Shown piece by piece: positions 12,901 through 23,834 of a stretch of 64,000 nucleotides of DNA; position 1 is the first letter of the stretch, and every line of letters begins with the position of its first letter. Source of the stretch: Cystobasidium ongulense. Taxonomy: Eukaryota > Basidiomycota > Cystobasidiomycetes > Cystobasidiales > Cystobasidiaceae. The DNA lies in the NCBI GenBank assembly GCA_022835595.1, contig BQUP01000002.1, positions 1,226,534-1,290,533 of the forward strand. The letters run 5' to 3'. Below the pieces are notes generated by a model, which was not told the origin of the DNA, ran no database searches, and was given only the letters and a program-made list of their open reading frames with translations. The position numbers were made by a program, and so were the translations under genes.

Positions 12901-12987
12901 AGTACCAGTACCATTGCTAGTAGTGGTGGTGGTGCTCGGCTTTCCGGGCAGGATGCCGTTCAGCGCCGACTTTACAGCTGCAGCCAT
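9931..12987 (-). CDS. CocE/NonD-type X-Pro dipeptidyl-peptidase (S15) family hydrolase
   Basis: Serine hydrolase of the S15/CocE family, whose members cleave X-Pro peptides or esters such as cocaine; the substrate here is unknown. The start is taken at 12987 (MAAAVKSALNG). A Thr/Asn-rich low-complexity stretch follows to about residue 60 (TTTTSNG, NGHHQTNGTTTTNG). The conserved entry to the domain is VTVTMRDGVKLYTDVFRP, with PYSPYGK after it. The nucleophile is Ser in GNSWLGVSQ, in the family's GxSxxG setting, followed by ALKCIAPWEGHA. The C-terminal part is the PepX_C-like beta domain ending TPDRPIDFNKGKHIVHTG...; the stop is at 9931-9933. About ten short introns are present; total length is about 600-650 residues. 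It is co-oriented with the MFS gene. Confidence 0.88.
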
Positions 12988-14117
12988 GGGCGGGCGGGGA
13001 CTGGGGAAATGTGGATGATGAAGATATGGGAAAATGTTGAAAGGAGAGTTGAAAAGAGGTAAGAGGCAGAGGAAGTAGAGTTGTAAAGTGGAAAGGAGCA
13101 AGCCTGCACTCTCGGCTGACATCTATATCCATTGCTCCTTCTTCCTCTTCCTCCGAGGCAGGCGTACCGAGAGAGAGATGCCGCTTTCCAGAGCGCTTTA
13201 CCGGGCAATTAGCAGGAGGGGATATGGAAGGGCTGGAGATGCACGAGACAGCCAGCCAGGCTTAGAAAAGGGAGTGTGTATTTCTCCGGCTACTCAACAG
13301 CCTTCTCTGCTGGTCTGGGTCTGGCCATGGGACACACTCACACCTTGAGCAGATGCAGCAGGCTGGACGGGCATTCAAGCCTGCACGATCTTTGGCTGGT
13401 GGAGGCTGTTGCTGGAAGCGGTGCAAGGTCTATCCATACGACGATTGCTCTTGTATGCTCTCCATGGTACTGCCGCTGTTGTTCGCATATTGCTGCATCT
13501 GTGGTGGTGATTACTGCGATTTCTTGCAGTGATCATGCATGATGGCATGGATGGATGGCTCACGGCTCTGTTGATCTCGAGTCGCGGCATAGAGCACGCT
13601 CTTGACGCTGCCTTTGAGATGACGCTATTGGCTAGCTACTATGCCGTCGACAGTCACAAGCAACTCTGTGTATTGAACACCTGGCGCCAACGACACACGC
13701 TGCAAGCCAGACAGCAGCCAGTTGCAGCATGACAAGCGATGCCCGCCGACTACGATACCTAGCAGAACAGCATACAGCTCACGATAATGAATGGTGGATG
13801 GTGCTGGATCATGTCACATCCCAGACATCAGCACCACCATTCCGTCCATCTCGCATCCCATCCCATCCCATCCCATCTCCGGGTCGGCCAGCTTGAAGCG
13901 ACATCCAGTGGCAAGCGGCATCCGACAAAGCTGCACGACAAGATTGCACAGAAGGTGGATGCAAAGATGCTGCTCTACCTCTTGCTAACACTGTTATACA
14001 CTACAAACACCACTGAAGCTCGTGTCGCGCAGTACTGACTGACAGGCTGGCCTATCGCCTACCCTACCACTTCGGCTGCTTTGAAAGCCCGCATTCATCA
14101 TCATCACCGCCAGCATC
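12988..14117. other. Divergent promoter region between the S15 hydrolase and PUB-domain genes
   Basis: The 5' ends of two divergently transcribed genes face each other across 1.1 kb. Several open frames exist on both strands, but none shows domain character or consistent splice signals, and I do not accept them as genes. The stretch contains an ATCCC pentamer repeat at 13855-13877. Confidence 0.6.
13855..13877. repeat. ATCCC pentanucleotide tandem repeat
   Basis: Four perfect ATCCC copies followed by a diverged one (ATCTC). It lies about 240 nt upstream of the PUB-domain start codon. A GGATGGGATGAGATG tract on the same strand at about 35552 lies in another promoter, so such tracts may be common in this genome. 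Confidence 0.8.
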
Positions 14118-15150
14118 ATGCAGCTCGACAATGAGGAGAACAGCACAAGCAGGCCACAGAGCATCCCCACTACATCCTCGTCAACCCAACCCCCAGACCG
14201 ACTCGCAAGCGGCAGTCCAGAACAAGCGTGGAGTCCGCGCATCTCCAGTCCTTTGAACCCGCTCCATTCAGCTTCAGCTTCACCGCCACCAGGAGGACAA
14301 CACCCACACCTCACGCGACGACCTAGCCAGCTGTCTCACTTCGTAGGCTACACTCCAACACAAGCAGAGACTCGTCGTGTCGAAAGCCGAGAGGATACCG
14401 TAGAATTGTCAAGCTTGTTAGGACCGGATGATCGACTACGCTTCTTTAGATGTATAGACAATGACCTCCTCCCTGCTCTTATTGCGCCTGCCGAGAGAGC
14501 TAAAGCGCTTAAAGTGATGGAGACAGTCCTCCTACTACTCGAGAACGCCCTGAATAAAGGATTGGGAGAACAAGGCGACCACAAGTACCTTCAAGTCAAG
14601 CTATCTAATCCTGCTATTAGGACAAAGCTGGATCTAGACGGCCCAGGTAGCAAACAGAAAGGTGCTCCAAGTTTGGATTATCTCCATTTATGCGGTTGGA
14701 AGTGAGTCCGAATCCCTACACACATACGCGCCGTCGTTCGCCACTCCCCACACCTTACTTGTGCTTTCGTAATCTGACTCTTTATCAATTGATCTTAATC
14801 ACAGATACAAAGTCGATAACTTTCAAGAATACCTATACTTCCCAGAAGACCCAATACCTAAAACATTAGCAGAATTAAGAACAGGTCATAGAATATTATT
14901 AACAAGAGTAAGCAAAGAACAAGAAGATGCTCTTAGAACAAGTGAACGTAAAGCCAATGCTAAAGAAGAAGAATCAAATAGAGTTAAAAAAGCTTTATTA
15001 CAGATTAAAGAGGACAGAGAAAAAGTTAAAGAAGTTCATGAGAGGGAGAAATTGGTCAGAGCTGCTAAAGCGGCTGCTGCTTCGTCGCCTCTTGAGTCGA
15101 ATGCTCCTCTTAGTCCTGGCTCCATCTCGTCGACTCAGCTACCTGAGTGA
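14118..15150 (+). CDS. PUB-domain protein (probable Cdc48/p97 cofactor)
   Basis: Two exons (14118-14701, 14805-15150) give 309 residues. The N-terminal third is Ser/Pro-rich and disordered (residues 1-90). A PUB (PNGase/UBA-or-UBX) domain follows at about 105-225. Its motifs are FFRCIDNDLLPAL, the helix VMETVLLLLENAL, YLQVKLSNPAIRTKL, and the final strand DYLHLCGW..YLYFP; the intron sits just before YKVDNF. PUB domains bind the C-terminal tail of the AAA ATPase Cdc48/p97. The C-terminal part is a charged coiled coil (EEESNRVKKALLQIKEDREK), like the linker seen in UBX-type cofactors, but no UBX domain follows. Role in ubiquitin-dependent extraction is inferred from the domain. Confidence 0.85.
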
Positions 15151-17212
15151 GGGCGTTCGCTTGGATAGTTTAGTGAGCAGACAAGCAAATGGAAGTCGCA
15201 GTATGTCGGTCGTTCGTTGTCCCGAGTTGTTGTAAAATGGTAGCTATTTGTCATTTGGCCACTCATCTCAGCACACTTCAACAAACATTGTCCATTCTAG
15301 GCAAGACCAAGCTTTAAACGACGAGCAGACTCACTGCCTCACAAGAGTAACCTAGTGTGATTAGTGCACACTACTATATATGATGATATTCTGTCGCCAC
15401 TCGAATTTGAATTATTTCCTGCGATTTTTGCTTGATTGCAGCTTTCTTCCGCTCCAACCAGGAAACAGAGTCGGGCAGAGGATCATGGCATATCAAGGCA
15501 GCATACACGCACAGGGGCGTAGAGTGTCGCATTCTAGTATAGGCAGAGCGTGACTGCATTGTCAGTCTCGCTTTGTCTCTGCTGGTCTGCTCCTCTTCAT
15601 CCCATCCCTTCAGCTGTCGGGAAAGTCCCCGGACTACTATACAAAATGCACGATGGAGGAGACCTCGTTATCTACCTTTATGGGACTGGCTATTATGGCA
15701 TACACTCTACCACACTACGTTCTGCCTCTCATCCTCTAAGGCTGCCTGTGTCAAGGAAAGCACTCGTCCTTCACAACGATGAAGTTTCATGGCTGGCTAG
15801 GATTGGGAGCGCTCGTGGTTGATAGAAATCGTATTCGAAAAGAGGTGCTCATTCTGTCAAGGTGAACATTCTTCTCGACATTCCTGAGGGAGAGGTTTAT
15901 ATCATATATCCTCATCGGCATTGATGCCGTCTGTTGAATAGCTCCGACACCTTCCTTCACGTCCCCTTATTGGCTATTCCTCGTCATTCTTTCATAAGAT
16001 GACTATCCTTCGTACCTATCGCTAGAAGACCGTTCAGTCTTCGATGCTGGTGATACTCTTTTTTTAGCTACTTTCATAGCGATGCTCACCTTGAGTAGGC
16101 GAGGAGGAGGATCGTAGTGGTCGCTCATGGCATTATGAGTAGGCAGTGTTGGCTCGATAGGCCGATGGTGAAGGGGAGAGGCGTTAAGGAAGGAAGAAGT
16201 TGATGCGGACTCTGGTACTCGAAATGCTTAATTGACAGATTAGAGTATCCAGTATCCGTGTTATTTTCTGCTCTCTTTCTCGTTTCTTTCTCTGACCTTG
16301 AAAGTCTAGAAGGTATCAACAATCGCTATGCTCGCATCGCCATGAGTATCATACCACTGCTTTTCTTTCCACGCTTTGCTCGTTCCGAGTGTCAACTGTG
16401 CCGATTCCGTCCCTCATGCCGCTTTTCATAACTCCTTATCCTGCTAGTATCCATGGACAAGGGCGAAGATATGAGCCATTCGCTTGTCTCTCATGGTGCA
16501 GAGGTTGCAAAGCTAGCTGGGTTGGTTTTATTCACTGCACCTATGATATATAGTGGGCTTCAAAAGGTCGTTCGCTATGCAAAGAGCTGGACATCCAAAG
16601 TCTTTTGACGATGGTCGTTGGGGAATAAAGAATAGCTAGGGACCACCGAAGGAGTAAGTGTGTTGATGAAGCCGGACGTTTCGGTTCACTGCTGTGTTCT
16701 TCAAGGAGGGCACAGAGACCGAATATAGAGCGAAACCGTTAGTCATAGCCGAATTTACACTCTCCTCTTAACGAAAGTTAAGAAAGAGTCAATCCCATCA
16801 TCCGCTCAAGCGTCTCATACCTATACACCATTCTACTATCAAGGTTGACAGCCTGTAGCATTGGTCTAAAGGAGACAAGAGGATGATTCTTTAGGCAACA
16901 TAGTTATCATGATCGCTTGCTTTCTTCACCTGGAAGCAAGTCAACTCAAGGGGGCTTATTCCTGCTCGACTCTGTTTCTTGGTTCACACACGTCTCTTCC
17001 TGCTTCTCCTTCCTTCTTCAAGCTTTCATTCGATCCGACACTCTTCAGACACTATAATGTCAGAGTCTTGCGACTGGCACACATGGGATATCATTCCTAA
17101 ACTCAAAGTGGTAATCCATTGCTGTGTCGTATCAAGAGACTCTTGATGAAATGATGTTGAGAGAATGGTCAGATTGAAGAAAGGCTTGATTTAGATGGGG
17201 AAATGGACAAAT

Positions 17213-17238
17213 CACACACACCCACACACAAACACACA
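17213..17238. repeat. CA-rich microsatellite
   Basis: An imperfect (CA)n run interrupted by CCC and AAA lies about 400 nt upstream of the CBS/PB1 start codon. Confidence 0.8.
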
Positions 17239-17291
17239 TCTCCCTTCAATGATGATAACCTATACAACAACAACATGAATTTCTTCATCCT

Positions 17292-17313
17292 AGCCGGTCT
17301 TCAGAAGCCGGCT
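17292..17313. promoter_or_regulatory. CGG-N10-CCG dyad upstream of the CBS/PB1 gene
   Basis: The nearly perfect palindrome has outer arms AGCCGG and CCGGCT around a TCTTCAGAAG core. It contains CGG at 17295-17297 and CCG at 17308-17310, separated by exactly 10 nt. That spacing is the known target layout of Put3/PrnA-type Zn2Cys6 dimers. Binding is inferred. Confidence 0.35.
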
Positions 17314-17631
17314 TTGAGGATAAAAATTTAGAGCTTTTTAATCCTGAGCTCCTCTCACAACTCCCCCTTCCTTTCCGTGTGGCTTTCCTTTGTAGAAGTA
17401 GTGCTATTGCGTGCAATCTAGTACAGCTTCAACACAATTTTACTTTCTCTTGTCTTGCTTGCTTGCTTTCGTCGTTGCTTTCTGTTTTGCCACATTGCCT
17501 CTGCCGTTTTCCGCCTGCTTTCTGTATCTTGTTTACTCGCCGCCTACTTTGAAGCAATTGGAGGACGTCGACAGACAGAGAGACAGCAGCAACAGCACAG
17601 CAAGACACTGATATTCGCATAACGCCAGTGG

Positions 17632-20100
17632 ATGCAGTCGCGCATCCCGCAGTCAACTCATCACCACAGTCGAGAGAGCCTCGACAACGTCAACAACACC
17701 GTCCAGCCTGCAGGCAGCCCGTTCCAGACACGACAACAGCCTGCAAAACACGAGTCGCCTGGAAGCAGCATCAGCATGAGTGCACTATCTGTGGGTTGCG
17801 CTTGAGCCGTTGATGTGCGATGCTCACTGTCAGGCACTGTCTGACTTTGGGTGTATCATGCGTGATTCAATCAGGAACGACGCTTGAATCAGAGAAACAA
17901 GGATGAGGTGAGATTCTTTCAGCATGGATGGCGAGCCACTCGTGACACTAATTGATGTATAACTCTCGTCACCAGCGCATCCGCAAGAAGATTGAAGATG
18001 ACCTCGCTAAGAAACGCGGTGGTGTTCCCAAACGTGGCCAACCACAACAACAGGGTACTCCATCACGAGGAGGAGCAAGCTCGCGCAACTCACGCGCAAA
18101 GCAAGCTGGTACTGTATCTGCCTTAAGACCTACACCTGCTCTTACCGTACCTCAACATATAAGCGTAGCAGACGCTTCTCAGCTTTGCGCTGCAAAGAGA
18201 ACAGACTGCGTTCTTGTTGTAGACGATGAGGAACACCTGTGCGGTATTTTCACGGCGAAGGATCTCGCATTTAGAGTCGTAGGAGAAGGATTAGACCCGA
18301 GAAATACACCCGTACAACAAATTATGACCCCGAACCCAATGGTCACTCGCGATACGACATCCGCCACCGATGCTCTGCAAACAATGGTTTCCAGAGGCTT
18401 CAGACATTTAGTGAGCTTTGCAGCGTAGCTCGAGTACGCTGTTCGTATGCTGAGACTGTAGATGGCAGCCCGTCTGCAACGAAGATGGCGATGTCGTCGG
18501 TCTGCTCGACATTACCAAAGTCTTCCAAGAATCGCTCGAGAAGCTAGAACGCGCCTATGGGTCTTCGCAGAAATTATACGCTGCGCTCGAAGGCGTTCAA
18601 AGTGAATGGGGAGCTGGAGGTGGACCCAGTGCAGCAGCTGGATTCGGTGGAGCTCATGGTCTAATGAACTACGTTGAGGCTTTACGGGAGAAGATGTCTT
18701 TCCCTGATCTAGGCTCGATTCTAGACGATAGGACAAGAGCAATCACAGTAACTGCAGGTACAAAAGTTAAAGAAGCTGCCATACTCATGAAGAAGAACAG
18801 AACCACGGCAGTATGCGTCACAGATGAATCGGGTAAACTTTCTGGTATCTTTACTAGCAAGGATGTAGTTCTACGCGTTATTGCAGCTGGTTTGAACTCG
18901 TCTTCTACGAGCGTCGTGAGAGTTATGACCCCACACCCAGATACGGGTACACCAACTCTATCCATCCAAGAGGCTTTAAGGAAGATGAACGGTAAGCTAC
19001 CTGCGTGTATGCCCTCGACTAAGGTCATCAGCTGATTCCCGGTATTGATCGCAGATGGACATTTCCTCAATCTGCCTATTGTCGAGGACGATGGCAGCCT
19101 TGTAGGCTGCGTAGATGTGCTCAAGTTGACCTACGCCACGCTCGAACAGATCTCAGCTATTGGAGCGGAACAAGGCGGAGCAGATGCAGCTGGAGGACCT
19201 CTTTGGGGAAGATTCTTCTCTTCTTTCGCCGCAGCTACAGCAGATGGCGATACCGAGTCAGTCGTCTCGGATTCGCAACCCCCAACATCTTCAATCGCAC
19301 CGGGTACGCCTTCTGCAATGCCCAAGCATATGCGACACGATTCGACATACGCTGGAAGTCCAAGCGAGATTCACCCTAATGATTCAGCAAGCGCAGTCGG
19401 TGTTGATGATGATGATACATCAGAAGTAGTCAAACCTAAGAACAAAAAAGGAGGAAGAACAGCCGATTCAGCGGTTGAATCTACTGCAAATGCAGCTATC
19501 GTGCATGATGATGGAACATATCTGTTCAAGTTCTTCTCTCCTAGCGGAATGACACATCGTTTCGTTGCTAGATACGACAACTATCAGACGATTAGGGAAA
19601 TTATCGCTGGTAAACTAGCTTCGGATCCTTTCTTCCTTTTCCAAGTCAAAGGCGATGGTTCAACTACTCCTTCCGTTGGCGAGATGGACCCTTCAGACTT
19701 CCATATCAACTACAGAGATGACGATAGCGACCTGGTACTTCTACACACCGACGGCGATCTGGAAGATAGCGTCAAGACCGCCCGCAAACAAGGACGCGAT
19801 AGAGTCTTGCTAACAATTAAAGGAGGTAAAGGATGGGAGAATGCAATTCAAACAAGCGCTGAGCAGCAACAAGCCGAACGCAAGAAGGCGCTCAAAGCTG
19901 TACAAGAGGAAGAAGATGATGAGCATGCACGCGTAGAAAAGGCTTCTTCTTCAGTGGGCAAGAAGAAAGGCAAGGCGACAAGCGATGATGAACTCGTCTT
20001 TGGTTTCTTGCAAAAGGACTTGGTCCTTCCAGCTGCTATCGCTTTCTTAGGTGTTGCCGTTATTGGTGTTTTCGCTCTTTCTAGATCTTCTAACAAGTAG
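17632..20100 (+). CDS. CBS-domain and PB1-domain protein with C-terminal membrane anchor
   Basis: Conserved fungal protein of unclear function; CBS modules usually sense adenine nucleotides and PB1 mediates pairing. Five exons (17632-17790, 17875-17907, 17976-18410, 18469-18991, 19055-20100) give 731 residues. The start is the first ATG after an in-frame TAA at 17620. The 33-nt second exon encodes ERRLNQRNKDE and restores the basic run into RIRKKIEDDLAKK. Four CBS repeats lie at about residues 110-470: VLVVDDEEHLCGIFT, VVGLLDITKVF, CVTDESGKLSGIFTSKD and LPIVEDDGSLVGCVDVLKL. A PB1 domain at about 560-665 carries the acidic OPCA motif (YRDDDSDLVLLHTDGDLEDSV). The end is a single hydrophobic helix (LPAAIAFLGVAVIGVFAL) with a short basic tail, as in tail-anchored proteins. 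Confidence 0.92.
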
Positions 20101-20309
20101 TCATCTTTTTTTCACTGTTAGTCTTCGTGCAATTTATATTTCACACTTTTCCACTTCAACCGCGAGGCAGCCAAGCCATACTGATATGCAAAAGTATTGA
20201 CGACGATGTGACGGGAGCACTTTGTTCTAGCACTAACATGGTTCATATATCGCATGAAGTCTGATGTAACACGTCTCTATGAGCCTGGCGGTCTTAAGAC
20301 AAGAGTAAC

Positions 20310-23300
20310 CTAGATTTCGTCCTCCATGCTCTCAAATGATAAAGGTGAGAAAGCATGGCCGGCACCTTCATAATGCTTGCTATTGGCTTCAACCTGTAGA
20401 TGAAGCGATTTGCGTCAGTCTATTGCAATGTACAGTTCATGTACTGACAGGAAGTTTGACTTACCCAGTGGAGACGCAAGGCGTGCAAGAAGGCGGAAAG
20501 ACCTTCCATTACAATGAGAATAGCAATGGAGAGAGAGAACCACGCCGCAAACATGATGGTCAAGAAGACGACTCCTAGAGCACCTTCAAAATAGAACGCG
20601 TTCTTGATGGTCATGCTCCATAGTACCTCGGACAGCTGAGCATGGGCCAATGAAAGGGCCCACAGACGAAGGTAGGAAGCGGTATTTGAGATACATCCAA
20701 GGCAGAACTCAATAGTATGAATGACTTGATGAATTGCAATCTCGCCAAACTCGAACTCTTCCCCCTGATAGGACCGAAAATTCAAGTCAATTACGGGCCC
20801 CTCAATTTCGCAATTCAAGAGCAGAAGGCTACGCACATGTTCCTGGCTTGGCTCCTCATGGGCGTTATCGGTAGCTGGTTCATCTCCACTGAGTCGTCCA
20901 GCCGTGAATCCATTTGCACCATCGTTAAGATCGGTCTCGTCGTCATGGAAGCCGCCATTGGCACCGATTTGAGCGTAACCTTGGGCGGCAATCTTTTGGT
21001 GTTTCTTCCAGAGAATATATGGCTTCATGCAGAGCATCCAAGGGACACAGACCAGAGCGACCAGTAGAAGAACTGTCTGAACGAATCCTTGGCCTGCGTA
21101 CAAAGGCACATCGATCGTACCAGGGGACAGGAACATGTACTGAAGAGAGAAAAGTTAGCTCGACTACATTATCAACTAGAGCAGGTTGATAAAGAGCCTC
21201 ACGATAAGCATGTTGAGCAAACTTGGTGCTTCCCTGCCTTCTGCTGCCCAGTCCACGGACCATTTGTAGATAACCGTCAATACCAAGTAACCGAAGATGC
21301 ACTCCATAAAGAGGAGTTGTGGAATGAATTCAGCAACAATGGAGAAATTCTTCTTGAAGTGTCTGAAGTTGGGAACTTGAAGGCAGATTGCAAAGGTCAT
21401 CTAACAATAGTATATAGGTCAGCTAGATCGTCACAAGTCAATCTTGATAATTGCGTGACGAACATGAATAACACCAATGATGATGGACATCTTCATCTTC
21501 AGCGAGTTGGTAAAAATAAGGTTGTTGCTAGTTCCGTGCCAAGCAGGATCGATACCGAATGGATAAATCGCTCCAGTGGAGACAGCATCAACTGCACCTT
21601 CGCCGGAAGGCCATTCCCAGCCAGATTTGGCGAGTGTGAGACCGAGAGAGAAGATATCGTTGTAGATGAAACCGGTGTAAATGGCGAAGATACCCATGAG
21701 GAAGATGATGTACTGGAAAGACAGATGTTAGACGATTGGCATGTGTAGACTCAAGTGACTGCCGGCTTACTCGTCCAAAGTAGAAGGTATCGAAGATCTC
21801 ATTTCCGAAGCCTTTGCCAATACGTTTCTCGAACAGAATAAGCATACCCGCGGCAAGAGCCATCAGGAAACCGTGACCAATATCACCGAACATGACGGCA
21901 AACAGGAAGGGAAAAGTGATGACGGTAAACAGACCAGGATTGATTTCCTGGTAAGAGGCTACTCCATAAGCATCAATGATAGCTTGGAACCCTTCGGTAA
22001 ACTTGTTGGTTCGGAAATAGGTAGGTGGGGTCTTGGTGGATCCAGTCAACTCGTGCAGGATAGCAGGCATCGAAGAGCTCTGACCGTCACCAGCAGATCT
22101 CAAGGCGAGCTGTACACGTGGCAGATCACGCGTTGGTACCCAACCCTCGGCAATGAGTGTGGATCTGCCTTGATCATACTGGAAGTTGTTCATAGCGTGA
22201 TAGATGAGCTTCTCTTGTCGGACGCATCCCCACCAAGCCGAGATACTTTCTGCAATCTTCATGAGCTCATTTCGACGGGTAGTTTCGGTCTCGAGGGAGA
22301 TTTGAGAAACTTCCTCGATGCGAGCATTGACTTCTCGTAGCTTGTCATGTCGCTTATCGGGATCGCTATCGATGTTGTACAAAGTGGCACCGAGGGACTC
22401 GCTGATTCTGCGAATCTTCTCGAGCAAGTCTGCGCCGTGAGCAAAGATGATGAACACATTCTTGTGGATTGCTCGGGCAGTTGCACCGCCTCCGCTAGAG
22501 GACACTTTGCTAGGGACTTGAAAGGGCGTGTCGATCTCGGCGTAGTTCATGTAGAGATTGCCACGAAGGACGCGCCAGAGGACTCGCTCAAATGTTCCCA
22601 TGCGCTCGCGATCAATGGTTCCAGATACGAACCTAGGTGAAAGAGCGTTGGTTGTATCAGTTTTGATCATGGACCTCTGCAAGCGAATGCAGAAGCTCAC
22701 TCTAGATGCATTGCACCACTGAGGGCACTTTGATCTCCCAATCCAGCTTCGAGGCTGTTCTCGAGCAAGGGAGCATTGGACTCGTCGAAGCTTCCTCTGT
22801 TGCCGTCATCCATAATTGCAGATGGATTAGCAGCAGCCTGTCTGAAGAAGACGTCTGTCTCCATGAGGACTGCGCGAGCTTCCTCGAGCTCCAAGGCACG
22901 ACCTCGGATGTTGTCCCAGTTCTCTCGAAGCTGGCGCAAGCGGTCTTCATTCTGTTTAAGACGTGGTTCTAGCTCGTCTACTAGCTCTGGGCCACTGCGC
23001 TGGTTGAGGATGAAGCGAGTCTCGTCGAAGGGTCGGATCTGACAGCATGACGGCGTCATTGGACACAGCGGGCAGAGTGTCAGCGAGACCGCCCCACTTC
23101 GAAGGGTGGCTACAGCATGCAAGTGCAGCTACTCACAGGCACCTCTGCATCCTTGATCTCCTCTGTGAGGAATCTGAGTCGTCGTTCGAGCTCATCGAGT
23201 GTCCTCAATTGCGCGGTGAATGTCTTGTTGAATGGAGTGGTGTCCGGGTCTGCAATGGTGAGTAGATGGTGATGTATGGATGAACAGAGGGGTATAACAC

Positions 23301-23477
23301 CAGCCATCAGCCCTCTGAGCCCTCCGAGACTGCTCCCTCGCACTCACTCAGATCCTCAGGCTGGAATAGCCCGACCTCGCCCAACGCCTTGGTCGTGTCG
23401 TGGGCACTCTCGAAGGGAATGTATAGCTGCACGCGACTCTGCGCTGCACTGCGCAGAATACCAGCCTCGTCTGCCAT
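20310..23477 (-). CDS. VPH1: Vacuolar H+-ATPase V0 subunit a (Vph1/Stv1 type)
   Basis: Subunit a of the proton-translocating V0 sector, in vacuolar or Golgi/endosomal membranes. It forms the half-channels beside the c-ring and links V1 through its N-terminal half. The start at 23477 gives [11 protein letters not shown]. The cytosolic N-terminal domain contains the conserved FQPEDLS and [14 protein letters not shown] regions with coiled coils. Later comes WGWEWPSG-like [18 protein letters not shown], and the membrane domain with [12 protein letters not shown]. The helix [14 protein letters not shown] carries the essential arginine that faces the c-ring. The protein ends with a short tail after the [20 protein letters not shown] motif; stop at 20310-20312. 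Several introns are present, and length is near the family norm of about 850 residues. I cannot tell Vph1 from Stv1; basidiomycetes commonly have one gene. Confidence 0.97.
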
Positions 23478-23834
23478 CGTTGACTGGTGTGATTTGGTTG
23501 CTGCTGATGGTGAATCCTCAAAAGGCAGTCCTCGACACGCACACTGCTTGACTTTCCGCTGATCAGATTGCGATGCCCACAAAACACAATACACAGACAG
23601 CTGTCTGCTATGGCCGCACACGGTACACAACATCCGCTTGCATAACTACGGTCGTCTTCCGCTGTGTCCTCCAAGTTCAGCTTTCCCAGCAGGCGTCACC
23701 TGGCCTTGCGTATTTCCTGAGATGAATATCGCCCCACGAAGACAATACAGCTACCCAACACAGCTGACATGTATGACAGAGTATATCGGTCCTCCTGTCC
23801 AAGATACTGAATGATACCTCGACGTCGCTATAGC
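23478..23834. other. Promoter region of the V-ATPase subunit a gene
   Basis: No gene is seen. It holds the 5' flank of the V-ATPase gene and the 3' flank of the next minus-strand gene. Confidence 0.6.

Larger units (their letters stand above)
15151..17631. other. Long gene-poor stretch and leader region of the CBS/PB1 gene
   Basis: This is the largest gap in the window (about 2.5 kb). I found no protein-coding gene, tRNA-like fold or transposon terminus. It holds a CA-rich tract (17213-17238), a 22-nt dyad (17292-17313) and a pyrimidine-rich tract (about 17433-17525) just upstream of the CBS/PB1 start. A long promoter, a 5' UTR or a non-coding RNA could lie here. Confidence 0.5.

Noticed and set aside
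13088-14040. Several overlapping open frames on both strands
   Set aside because: They lack splice continuity and protein character and lie in a divergent promoter.
15550-15822. 90-codon open frame in the large gap
   Set aside because: No motif and no supporting splice or composition signal.
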